A stretch of DNA of 17,934 bases from Succinatimonas hippei (GTDB taxonomy: Bacteria; Pseudomonadota; Gammaproteobacteria; Enterobacterales; Succinivibrionaceae). This document shows, piece by piece, positions 1 to 7,600 of this stretch (position 1 is its first letter; each line of letters begins with the position of its first letter). Under the pieces are notes generated by a model, which had not been told where the DNA came from, searched no databases, and saw only the letters and a list, made by a program, of their open reading frames with translations. The translations under genes and the position numbers were made by a program. The stretch covers positions 1 to 17,934 of the forward strand of contig SFGV01000038.1 in NCBI GenBank assembly GCA_004557545.1, given 5' to 3'.

Positions 1-108
1 GAGAACGGTGGTCAGCGCTGCGGTGAGGGTGGTCTTGCCGTGGTCAACGTGACCAATGGTGCCGACGTTTACGTGAACGCGGTCACGTACGAACTTTTCT
101 TTTGCCAT
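1..108 (-). CDS. tuf: Elongation factor Tu, N-terminal end (partial gene)
   Basis: This is the first 36 codons of EF-Tu, the GTPase that delivers aminoacyl-tRNA to the ribosome. The gene runs off the left edge of the window. The translation starts MAKEKFVRDRVHVNVGTIG and continues with the P-loop GHVDHGKT (residues 19-26), which binds the GTP phosphates, then TTLTAALTTVL. The ATG lies behind a good ribosome binding site (AAAGGA, about 9 bases upstream). It is the last visible gene of the str operon, 56 bases after fusA, the tufA position of E. coli. Whether it is identical to the tuf gene at the right edge cannot be judged, because the two visible fragments cover opposite ends of the protein. 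Identification is secure; completeness is unknown. Confidence 0.97.
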   Translation of the reverse strand, partial: MAKEKFVRDRVHVNVGTIGHVDHGKTTLTAALTTVL

Positions 109-130
109 TTGTTAAATTCCTTTTAGATCT

Positions 131-150
131 GGGCGCGCGATGGCGCGCCC
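131..150 (-). other. GC-rich hairpin between fusA and tuf
   Basis: A perfect 8-base stem (GGGCGCGC / GCGCGCCC) closes a four-base loop in the fusA-tuf spacer. There is no T-tract after it, so it does not look like a terminator. It could be a processing or stabilising element that lets tuf mRNA accumulate separately from fusA mRNA; that function is inference. Confidence 0.6.
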
Positions 151-164
151 TCTAATTTATCAAA

Positions 165-2279
165 TTATTCAGATTTAGCCTTGCTCTGACGCTCAGAAAT
201 CACTGCATCGGCAATGTTTCTCGGGCACTCAGCATAACGACCAAATTCCATGGTGTAAGACGCACGTCCCTGAGTCTGCGAACGCAGGTCAGTAGCGTAG
301 CCGAACATCTCTCCAAGCGGGACCATAGCATGGATCTTCTTGCCCATAGGGCCGTCTTCCATACCTTCAACGATGGCGCGGCGGCGGTTTAAGTCACCGA
401 TCACATCGCCCATGTAGTCCTCAGGAGTCTCAACCTCAACCTTCATCAGAGGCTCAAGCAGAACAGGGGAAGCTTTCATAAAGCCAGCCTTGAACGCCAT
501 TGAACCTGCGATCTTGAAAGCCATTTCAGAGGAGTCAACTTCGTGGAATGAACCGTCAAACACAGTAACCTTGACGTCTACAACAGGGAAACCGGCTAAA
601 ACACCATTTTCCATCTGTTCCTGAACGCCCTTGTCAATTGCAGGGATGTATTCCTTAGGAATGACACCACCAACAATAGCGTTGACAAATTCATAACCCT
701 TACCTGCTTCCTGAGGCTCAAGCTTCAGCCAGCAGTGACCATACTGTCCACGGCCGCCTGACTGACGAACAAACTTGCCTTCCTGCTCAACCGAAGACTT
801 AATGGTCTCACGGTAAGCGACCTGAGGCTTGCCGACGTTGCAATCAACATTAAACTCGCGACGCATACGGTCAACAATAATGTCGAGGTGTAACTCACCC
901 ATGCCGGAGATGATGGTCTGGCCTGACTCTTTATCAGTATGGACACGGAAGGACGGATCCTCCTGAGCCAGTCTTGCAAGAGCAAGAGCCATCTTCTCCT
1001 GGTCAGCCTTGGTCTTAGGCTCAACAGCTACGGAGATAACCGGATCCGGGAACACCATACTCTCAAGGATAATAGGTTTATCCGGATCACACAGGGTATC
1101 ACCTGTAGTCGTATCTTTAAGACCAATCGCGGCTACGATGTCACCGGTGTAGATATCTTTAATCTCCGCGCGGTGGTTCGCGTGCATCTGAACCAGACGG
1201 CCAAAGCGCTCACGCTTCTGACGATCTGAGTTAAGCACGGTGTCACCAGCATGTGAAACACCTGAATAGCAACGCAGGAAGGTCAGATTACCTACGAACG
1301 GGTCAGTCGCAAGCTTGAATGCCAGCGCGCTGAAAGGCTCGTTGTCATCCGGTTTGCGGGTGATCTCGTTACCGGCCAGATCCTTACCATCAACAGGAGG
1401 AACATCTACCGGAGATGGCAAGAAATGCACGACACAGTCGAGCATGAACTGCACGCCCTTGTTCTTAAAGGCAGAACCACAGGTTACCGGAATGATCTCG
1501 TTGCGCAGAGTACGTTCACGAAGACCCGCGATAATTTCCTCTTCTGAGAGATCGCCGTTCTCAAGATACTTCTCCATGAGGGTATCGTTGGCTTCAGCAG
1601 CAGCGTCAACCATTTTGCCACGCCACTCCTCAACCAGATCCTTCATGTCCGCAGGAATATCAGTGTATTCAAAATTCACGCCCTGAGACGCGTCATCCCA
1701 GTCAATAGCCTTACGCTTTAACAGGTCAACAACACCCTCGTAAGTGTCTTCCTTACCAATCGGCAGGCAGACCGGAACAGGGGTGCCTTTGAGACGGCTC
1801 TGAATCTGCTCAACCACGCGCAGGAAATTGGCTCCGGTACGGTCCATCTTGTTGACAAACGCAATACGCGGAACGTGATACTTGTTAGCCTGACGCCAAA
1901 CAGTCTCGGACTGAGGCTGAACGCCGCCGACTGCGCAGTAAACCATAACAGCGCCGTCGAGAACACGCATTGAACGTTCAACTTCAATAGTGAAATCGAC
2001 GTGACCCGGGGTATCAATGATGTTGAAGCGGTAAGGCTTCTCCCACTGATGGTTCATACCATGCCAGTAGCAGGTTGTTGCGGCGGAAGTAATGGTAATA
2101 CCACGTTCCTGCTCCTGAACCATCCAGTCCATAGTAGCGGCACCGTCATGAACCTCACCAATCTTGTGGTTCTTGCCGGTGTAGAAAAGGATTCGCTCGG
2201 TGGTAGTAGTCTTGCCAGCGTCGATGTGAGCACTAATACCGATATTGCGGTAGTACTTAAGCGGGGTTTCTCTCGCCAT
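165..2279 (-). CDS. fusA: Elongation factor G
   Basis: EF-G is the translocation GTPase: it moves the tRNA-mRNA complex after peptide-bond formation and takes part in ribosome recycling. The protein is 704 residues, the usual length in gammaproteobacteria. The GTPase motifs are plain: AHIDAGKT (17-24), the switch region with RGITI (59-63), DTPGH (89-93) and NKMD (143-146). The rest carries the expected domain II-V sequence, with no insertion or break. The ATG is preceded by GGGAG, 18 bases after the rpsG stop. It is the third gene of rpsL-rpsG-fusA-tuf and is probably co-transcribed from the promoter upstream of rpsL. S7 repression at the rpsL-rpsG spacer would reach fusA by translational coupling, as is known in E. 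coli. Nothing in it is unusual. Confidence 0.99.
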   Translation of the reverse strand: MARETPLKYYRNIGISAHIDAGKTTTTERILFYTGKNHKIGEVHDGAATMDWMVQEQERGITITSAATTCYWHGMNHQWEKPYRFNIIDTPGHVDFTIEVERSMRVLDGAVMVYCAVGGVQPQSETVWRQANKYHVPRIAFVNKMDRTGANFLRVVEQIQSRLKGTPVPVCLPIGKEDTYEGVVDLLKRKAIDWDDASQGVNFEYTDIPADMKDLVEEWRGKMVDAAAEANDTLMEKYLENGDLSEEEIIAGLRERTLRNEIIPVTCGSAFKNKGVQFMLDCVVHFLPSPVDVPPVDGKDLAGNEITRKPDDNEPFSALAFKLATDPFVGNLTFLRCYSGVSHAGDTVLNSDRQKRERFGRLVQMHANHRAEIKDIYTGDIVAAIGLKDTTTGDTLCDPDKPIILESMVFPDPVISVAVEPKTKADQEKMALALARLAQEDPSFRVHTDKESGQTIISGMGELHLDIIVDRMRREFNVDCNVGKPQVAYRETIKSSVEQEGKFVRQSGGRGQYGHCWLKLEPQEAGKGYEFVNAIVGGVIPKEYIPAIDKGVQEQMENGVLAGFPVVDVKVTVFDGSFHEVDSSEMAFKIAGSMAFKAGFMKASPVLLEPLMKVEVETPEDYMGDVIGDLNRRRAIVEGMEDGPMGKKIHAMVPLGEMFGYATDLRSQTQGRASYTMEFGRYAECPRNIADAVISERQSKAKSE

Positions 2280-2297
2280 AGAAAATTTGCTCCCAAA

Positions 2298-2768
2298 TTA
2301 CCAGCGGAAGTGGCTAAAGGCTTTATTAGCCTCCGCCATACGATGAATGTCTTCACGCTTTTTAACTGCGGTGCCTTTGTTTTCAACGGCATCCTGCATT
2401 TCGCCAGCCAAGCGCGCGGCCATTGATTTCTCATGGCGGGCACGGGCGGCATCAACCAGCCAGCGCATGGCAAGTGCGTTACCACGAGCCGGACGTACTT
2501 CGACCGGAACCTGGTAGGTAGCACCGCCAACGCGGCGGGACTTAACTTCCACATCAGGGCGGATGTGATCAAGGGCCTCTTCGAACAGGGCGAGGTGGTC
2601 CTTGCCGCTCTTCTGTGAAACGGTGTCCAGAGCGCCGTAAACGATCGCTTCCGCGATGGACTTCTTACCGTCCTTCATTACGACGTTGATGAACTTTGCT
2701 AAGAGCTCAGAACCGAACTTAGGGTCCGGAAGAATCTTGCGCTGAGCTACAACACGACGTCTTGGCAT
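2298..2768 (-). CDS. rpsG: 30S ribosomal protein S7
   Basis: S7 is a primary 16S rRNA binding protein that nucleates assembly of the 30S head and contacts the E-site tRNA. It is also the translational repressor of the str operon. The 156-residue product starts MPRRRVVAQRKILPDPKFGS and has the conserved basic beta-hairpin region (SRRVGGATYQVPVEV). It ends SHFRW, so the length and termini are typical. The ATG follows an AGAGGA ribosome binding site inside the conserved S7-binding spacer. The 18-base gap to fusA suggests coupled translation. Confidence 0.99.
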   Translation of the reverse strand: MPRRRVVAQRKILPDPKFGSELLAKFINVVMKDGKKSIAEAIVYGALDTVSQKSGKDHLALFEEALDHIRPDVEVKSRRVGGATYQVPVEVRPARGNALAMRWLVDAARARHEKSMAARLAGEMQDAVENKGTAVKKREDIHRMAEANKAFSHFRW

Positions 2769-2852
2769 TTCAAAAATCCTCTATTTTCAGGGTTTCCCAA
2801 AACTAAACCCAAATGTTGATCTCGATGTTTGGCCTTACTCGGGAGGATGTCA
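2769..2852 (-). promoter_or_regulatory. S7 autoregulatory site in the rpsL-rpsG spacer
   Basis: The 84-base spacer contains AGTAAGGCCAAAC (around 2827-2839 on the complement) and, nearer rpsG, GTTTTGG and CCTGAA blocks. As I remember the E. coli rpsL-rpsG intercistronic region, to which S7 binds to repress its own and fusA translation, it carries the same blocks in the same order. The conservation and position support an S7 target overlapping the rpsG ribosome binding site. Binding itself is inferred from that similarity. Confidence 0.75.
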
Positions 2853-3227
2853 TCAAGCCTTAGGCTTCTTGGCACCGTACTTCGAGCGACCCTGCTTACG
2901 GTCTTTAACACCAGCGCAGTCAAGCTGACCACGAATAGTGTGATAACGAACGCCGGGGAGATCCTTAACACGACCACCACGGATCATCACCACTGAGTGT
3001 TCCTGCAGGTTGTGACCTTCACCGCCAATGTAGGAGGTAACTTCAAAACCATTGGTAAGACGAACACGGCATACTTTACGCATTGCTGAATTCGGCTTCT
3101 TAGGCTTAGTTGCATAAACACGGGTGCAAACACCACGTTTCTGAGGGCAAGCTTCCAGAGCCGGAACTTTATTCTTGCTCACGACCTTCAGACGGGGCTT
3201 ACGCACCAACTGATTAATAGTTGACAT
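2853..3227 (-). CDS. rpsL: 30S ribosomal protein S12
   Basis: S12 lies at the decoding centre of the 30S subunit and helps control tRNA selection accuracy. The 124-residue protein shows the hallmark CPQKRGVCTRVY, KPKKPNSAMRK and GGRVKDLPGVRYH blocks. Both lysines where streptomycin-resistance mutations are known (Lys43 and Lys88 counting the initiator Met) are wild type, as is the Asp89 that is commonly methylthiolated. Residue 41 is Lys where E. coli has Thr, next to the Pro42-Lys43 loop. The ATG follows AGGAG at a slightly long spacing. It is the first gene of the str operon behind its own promoter, and downstream of tusB, the same tus-to-rpsL order as in E. coli. Confidence 0.99.
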   Translation of the reverse strand: MSTINQLVRKPRLKVVSKNKVPALEACPQKRGVCTRVYATKPKKPNSAMRKVCRVRLTNGFEVTSYIGGEGHNLQEHSVVMIRGGRVKDLPGVRYHTIRGQLDCAGVKDRKQGRSKYGAKKPKA

Positions 3228-3275
3228 TTAAATAAAATCTCCTGTTATCCATAAATGGACAGACTTTACATTTAC

Positions 3276-3294
3276 ACCCCTTAGACAAAGGGGT
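3276..3294 (-). other. Leader hairpin upstream of rpsL
   Basis: The transcript from the str promoter would begin almost at a perfect 7-base stem (ACCCCTT / AAGGGGT) with a five-base loop. No T-tract follows, so it is not an intrinsic terminator. A 5'-end stem of this kind could stabilise the mRNA; that role is inference. Confidence 0.5.
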
Positions 3295-3301
3295 CATACA
3301 T

Positions 3302-3329
3302 TTTATAGCAATGCGAAGAAGGACGTCAA
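3302..3329 (-). promoter_or_regulatory. Sigma-70 promoter for the str operon
   Basis: The -35 box TTGACG (3324-3329) and -10 box TATAAA (3302-3307) are separated by 16 bases. TGC directly precedes the -10 box, giving an extended -10 element. It lies in the 136-base gap between tusB and rpsL and would start transcription about 65-70 bases before the rpsL ATG. The remaining sequence of that gap holds the leader hairpin and ribosome binding site only. Confidence 0.8.
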
Positions 3330-3363
3330 CGGAATTTTGAAAGTCGCATACGGAGTGGCGAGC

Positions 3364-3570
3364 TCAACGCAAACTTATTATGCGCTGACGATTGTGAAGA
3401 ATTATTTCAGATAACATTGAGGGTGTGATAGTTCCGCTTTTTACTATTCCTTTTGCGCCTAGGACTCCTTCTCCGGCAGCGCAAGGAAAAAGTAGCACTA
3501 TCTGGTCTTCTTTCCTTTTCAGTTTAACCGCGCGCGCAAGCCCCGATTCGCTTAAAGCAAGATATAACAT
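3364..3570 (-). CDS. tusB: Sulfur-relay protein TusB (DsrH family), short form
   Basis: TusB is part of the TusBCD heterohexamer that passes persulfide sulfur from TusA to TusE, for 2-thiolation of the wobble uridine (mnm5s2U) in tRNA. The 68-residue product is recognised by its MLYLALSES start, the LKRKEDQIVLLFPCA strand that parallels the E. coli segment around GDELLLLQDGV, and a C-terminal block ending RIISLR like the family's end. E. coli TusB has 95 residues. By eye about 25 central residues are absent here. The ATG overlaps the tusC stop by one base (TAATG), indicating coupled translation. The assignment rests on position (third of tusD-tusC-tusB, just upstream of rpsL) as much as on sequence. 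Confidence 0.75.
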   Translation of the reverse strand: MLYLALSESGLARAVKLKRKEDQIVLLFPCAAGEGVLGAKGIVKSGTITPSMLSEIILHNRQRIISLR

Positions 3571-3845
3571 TAAAAAGAAATCGCCCCCCCGCAATTGTTT
3601 AAAAGAATTCTGCTTTCTGCGCTTATAGTCGGGTCTCCTGCAAGTTTTGCCCCATAAAGCTCAAGCTGAGAGAGTTTGCGTTTAAATTCCGCGTCTTCTG
3701 GTGCGTTTTCATAAGCTTCAGCGAAATTTCCACTGATAAAAGCTGTTACCTCCTCACCCATATCCAGTAAATTTCCACAAAGCTCTATTCCTTGCTCATA
3801 AACTGCTGATCGCAACGGGTCGGATTCAAAAATCACAGCTTTCAT
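3570..3845 (-). CDS. tusC: Sulfur-relay protein TusC (DsrF family), short form
   Basis: TusC is the second subunit of the TusBCD sulfur-transfer complex of tRNA thiolation. The product is 91 residues (MKAVIFESDPLRSAVYEQG...). It keeps the initial strand and helix, a central FISGNFAEAY segment where E. coli has its FFIADGVFQL strand, the LSQLELYGAKL helix aligning with FKLLGLYDIEQ, and a final hydrophobic strand ending AISF like the usual ILRF. E. coli TusC has 119 residues, so roughly 25 residues near the C-terminal third appear to be missing. The ATG at 3845 is chosen because it matches the family start; a TTG lies 15 bases upstream but would overlap tusD. A run of seven G occurs just before the stop. 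Sequence similarity is weak but the context is strong. Confidence 0.78.
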   Translation of the reverse strand: MKAVIFESDPLRSAVYEQGIELCGNLLDMGEEVTAFISGNFAEAYENAPEDAEFKRKLSQLELYGAKLAGDPTISAESRILLNNCGGAISF

Positions 3846-3849
3846 TAGA

Positions 3850-4218
3850 CTAAAACTCAAGCGTTAAATACGAAGTGGTGAATAATGTAGACAGTTCAAA
3901 GTTTCCAGACAGTTCAAAGCATGGCGCTATGTCGGAATTTGCCATTCCAAGATCAGCAAAAGCCCTTCCACAGCACAATAGAGATGCTCCCGTTTTTTTT
4001 GCCAGATCCTTGTAACCTTCTTGAATTAACGAGCGTACAGAACCCCTTGCGAGATTACGGGAACACAAACAGGCAGCCTCATCCATGAAAAAGACAGCTT
4101 TAAGTCTGGCATCTGATGCAATGAGGCTTTGTATAGTCTCCTGAACATAAAAATGAAACTTTTTGCTGTTAGGAGAACTACGAATCACTACCAAGACTGA
4201 TTTTTCAGACTGCCGCAA
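3850..4218 (-). CDS. tusD: Sulfur-relay protein TusD (DsrE family)
   Basis: TusD carries the acceptor cysteine of the TusBCD complex, which receives sulfur from TusA and hands it to TusE. The product of up to 122 residues (E. coli 128) shows the DsrE pattern: the first strand SVLVVIRSSPNS, the strand LKAVFFMDEAA, then GASLLCCGRAFADLGM. The Cys82-Cys83 pair in that last motif falls at the place of the essential E. coli Cys78 (NICVAAALRRG). The end, ELSGNFELSTLF..LTLEF, matches the E. coli end FTLSGLGALAEASL..VVQF. The start is uncertain. The listed TTG overlaps the ridA stop by 14 bases and would imply coupling; TTG or GTG codons a few residues in are alternatives. The tusC ATG lies four bases after its stop. 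Confidence 0.85.
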   Translation of the reverse strand: MRQSEKSVLVVIRSSPNSKKFHFYVQETIQSLIASDARLKAVFFMDEAACLCSRNLARGSVRSLIQEGYKDLAKKTGASLLCCGRAFADLGMANSDIAPCFELSGNFELSTLFTTSYLTLEF

Positions 4219-4588
4219 TTACTTCAATCTCGCACAGAGCGCCTTTTGGAAGATCAATTCCGCCAACGCATGAACGAGCAGGAGCATCTCCGCTAAAGAA
4301 GGTCGCATATACCTCATTGAATGCCGAGAAGTCTGCTATATCTTTGAGAAAGCAGGTGGTTTTTACAACCTTCGACATATCAGAGCCCGCAGCTTCCACC
4401 AGAGCCTTGACGTTAGTCAGTGCCTGTTTAGCCTGCGCGCTGATCCCGCCTTCAACGAGCTTACCCGTCTTTGGATCCAGGGGGATCTGACCTGAGGCAA
4501 ATAACAGCCCCCCGACAATTTTCCCCTGAACATAAGGACCAATTGCTGCCGGAGCATTATCAGTTGAAATAACTTTGATTGTCGACAT
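4205..4588 (-). CDS. ridA: RidA family reactive enamine/imine deaminase
   Basis: RidA (YjgF/YER057c/UK114 family) hydrolyses reactive 2-aminoacrylate and related imines released by PLP enzymes such as threonine/serine dehydratase. This protects PLP enzymes from damage. The 127-residue product is typical in length and has NAPAAIGPYVQG (11-22), SGQIPLDPKTG (32-42) and PARSCV (103-108). Arg105, Cys107 and Glu120 fall at the same numbers as in E. coli RidA, where Arg105 binds the substrate carboxylate. The ATG at 4588 is preceded by AAGGAG and matches the family start; an upstream in-frame start would add only six residues. It heads a tight set with tusDCB. RidA is not normally part of the tus or rpo operons, so the grouping probably reflects shared transcription, not one pathway. 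Confidence 0.95.
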   Translation of the reverse strand: MSTIKVISTDNAPAAIGPYVQGKIVGGLLFASGQIPLDPKTGKLVEGGISAQAKQALTNVKALVEAAGSDMSKVVKTTCFLKDIADFSAFNEVYATFFSGDAPARSCVGGIDLPKGALCEIEVIAAV

Positions 4589-4600
4589 CTTCTTCTCCTT

Positions 4601-4635
4601 AAACAAACGCCCCCGGACTTTTCAGCCCGGGGGCG
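4601..4635 (-). terminator. Intrinsic terminator after rpoC
   Basis: A nine-base perfect GC stem (CGCCCCCGG / CCGGGGGCG) is extended by a G-T and two Watson-Crick pairs to a GAAA tetraloop. TTTGTTT follows directly. It sits 26 bases after the rpoC stop. The ridA ribosome binding site begins right after the T-tract, leaving no room for a promoter between the two. Confidence 0.88.
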
Positions 4636-4661
4636 GATACTGAACCTTAGCTGATTATAGC

Positions 4662-7600
4662 TCAGGCATTGTCACCGGCTTGAGGATTAGATGCTCCGGC
4701 AGAAGATGCGTCAACTGCCTCGAGAGCTTCACCAAGTTGCTTCTGAAGTTCTTCCTGAGAAACTGAAGAAGCTGCATTCTCTTTTGCTTCCTCTGCTCTC
4801 TCAAGAGCCTCACGGCGTTGCTTGTGATATTTGAAGCCGGTTCCAGCAGGGATCAGGCGTCCAACAATCACGTTTTCCTTAAGTCCGCGCAGATCATCAA
4901 CCTTACCTTCAACTGAAGCCTCGGTCAGAACTCTGGTGGTTTCCTGGAAGGAAGCCGCGGAGATGAAGGAATCCGTGCTTAACGAAGCCTTGGTCAGACC
5001 CATGAGAATGTGTCTGTAAATAATTGGCTTCTTACCCTCAGCCACAAGTTTCTCATTATCTGTACGAACATGGGAAACCTCAGCGATCTCTCCTGTCAGG
5101 TACTTGGTGCTCTCACCCGGATCAAGGATCTCACACTTGCGGAGCATCTGACGGACAACGACTTCAATATGTTTGTCGTTAATCTTAACGCCCTGCAGAC
5201 GGTAAACATCCTGAACCTCGTTAACAATGTAGTTAGCTACAGCGTTAACACCACGTAATCTAAGGATGTCATGGGGTGACTCAGGACCATCAGCGATAAC
5301 CTCACCCTTGGTTACCTTTTCGCCCTCAAAGACGTTGAGGTTACGTGATAACGCAACCATCTCCTCATGAGGAGCGATAAGATTGCCATACTCGTCCTTT
5401 GCGCCTTCATCCGGGGTGATAATCAGACGGCGTTTTGACTTGGTCTCTTTGCCGAAGCTGACAGTTCCAGAGATCTCAGCCAGGATTGCCGGCTCCTTCG
5501 GGCTGCGCGCCTCAAACAGATCGGCGACACGCGGCAGACCACCGGTAATGTCTTTGGTACCGCCTGCTATCTGAGGAATACGTGCGATAACGTCACCGAG
5601 ATTGACCTCTGCGCCATCCTGCATCTGCACAATGGCTTTTGCCTGAAGCATGTACTGAGCCGCAACATTGGTGCCCGGTATCATTACATCGTTGCCATCG
5701 GCGTCAACAATCTTGACTGAAGGTCTCTTTTCCTTACCACCGGCAGGACGGGCCGCCAGCTCACGAACCTCGATCGAGGAGATGCCAAGAGCCTCATCCT
5801 CTTTCTTGTCAACCGTGACACCCTCAATGATGTCGACGTATTTGATGAAACCGCGAACCTCAGACACAATCGGGTGAGTATGCGGATCCCAGCGGGCTAC
5901 AGTCTGACCGACTTTAACCTTGTCACCTTCAGCGACATCAAGAATTGCGCCGTAAGGGATCTTATGGGACTCCTTGACCGCGCCAAATTCATCGAGAACG
6001 AACAGCTCTGACTGACGGGAAACAACGACTTCCTTGCCATCTGTATTCCTGACGGTCTTTGAATTCTCAATCTTGATCGAGCCGCTGTTACGCACTGTGG
6101 CGCCAGACTCGGCAACCGCACGTGACGCAGCGCCACCGATGTGGAATGTACGCATTGTCAGCTGCGTGCCAGGCTCACCGATGGACTGGGCGGCTATGAC
6201 ACCGACAGCCTCACCCGGGTTGACCATATGACCGCGAGCCAAATCCCTGCCGTAGCACTTGGCGCAAATACCAAACTTGCACTTGCAAGTTATAGGAGAG
6301 CGAACCTTGACACGATCAATCTTGTTGGCCTCAATAACCGAGCAAAGCTTCTCATCAAGCAGAGTGCCAGCCGGGATGAGAACCTCTCCTGTGCCAGGCT
6401 TTGTGACATCAACAGCGGTTGTTCTTCCGAGAATACGATCGCGCAGTGTCTCGATTACGTCACCACCACTAACATGAGGAGTGATTTCAAGACCGTCATC
6501 AGTACCGCAGTCTTCCTCGGTAATGACAAGATCCTGTCCGACATCAACAAGACGGCGTGTCAGATATCCTGAGTTAGCTGTCTTCAACGCGGTATCAGCA
6601 AGACCCTTACGTGCACCGTGGGTTGAAATGAAGTACTGCTGTACGTTCAAGCCCTCACGGAAGTTTGCGGTGATCGGGGTTTCGATAATTGAGCCGTCAG
6701 GCTTTGCCATCAGACCACGCATACCTGCCAGCTGACGGATCTGAGCCGGAGAACCACGGGCGCCAGAATCAGCCATCATAAAGATTGAGTTGAATGAGGC
6801 CTCTTTCTCTTTCTGCCCGAGGATGTTGGTACCTTCCTGAACAGAAAGGTTGCTCATCATGGCCTTCGCTACTTTATCTGCAGCATTTGACCAGACATCG
6901 ATTACCTTGTTGTAGCGCTCGCCGGCAGTGATCTGACCGTTCTCATACTGAGACTGAACATTCATCACCTCTTTCTGGGAAGCGGCTATGATTGACTGCT
7001 TCTCCTTAGGAACCAGCATGTCATCAACACATACCGATGAGCCTGAAAGTGCAGCGTGAGCAAAACCGGTATACATGATGTGGTCAGCAAACATGCAAGT
7101 CGGCTTCAAACCAAGCAGGTGATAGCAGACATTCAGCAGATTGGCGATCTTCTTCTTATCCAGAGGATGATTCGAGACGTGAGTAAACCAGTCCTTATGA
7201 GTCATGATCTCAGGGATTGTTTCCGGGGTTACTCCCTCTTCGGGTGGATCAATCAGATCGTAGCTCATGCCCTTAGGCAGGATCTTGGTGAGCATCGCTC
7301 TACCGATTGTGGTAAGTCGCATTTCGTTATGCTCAATCATCTCACCACTGTCAGGATCTTTAACCCAGAAGTGAACACGGCATGCGATACGAGCCTGGAA
7401 ATCCGCAAGATCAGATTTATACAGGCGCTCAGCCTCATCAGGTGAGGAAACGATCAGTCCTTCACCCTTGGCGCCAACCTTCATGCGGGTCTGGTAGTAC
7501 AGTCCGAGCACAACGTCCTGAGCCGGCAGAATGATTGGATCACCAGAAGCCGGAGACAGAATGTTATTGGTTGACATCATCAGGCAACGAGCTTCAAGCT

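Noticed and set aside
2853..3227. Streptomycin-resistance changes in S12
   Set aside because: Lys43 and Lys88 are wild type; Lys at position 41 is a difference from E. coli but not a known resistance change that I can name.
3425..3628. Open frame of 67 codons on the plus strand opposite tusB and tusC
   Set aside because: It is antisense to the better supported tus genes, has no recognisable product and no convincing ribosome binding site.
4654..4682. TATAAT just after the rpoC stop as a promoter for ridA
   Set aside because: The -35 position reads CAAGCC, a poor match, and any transcript would run at once into the strong terminator.
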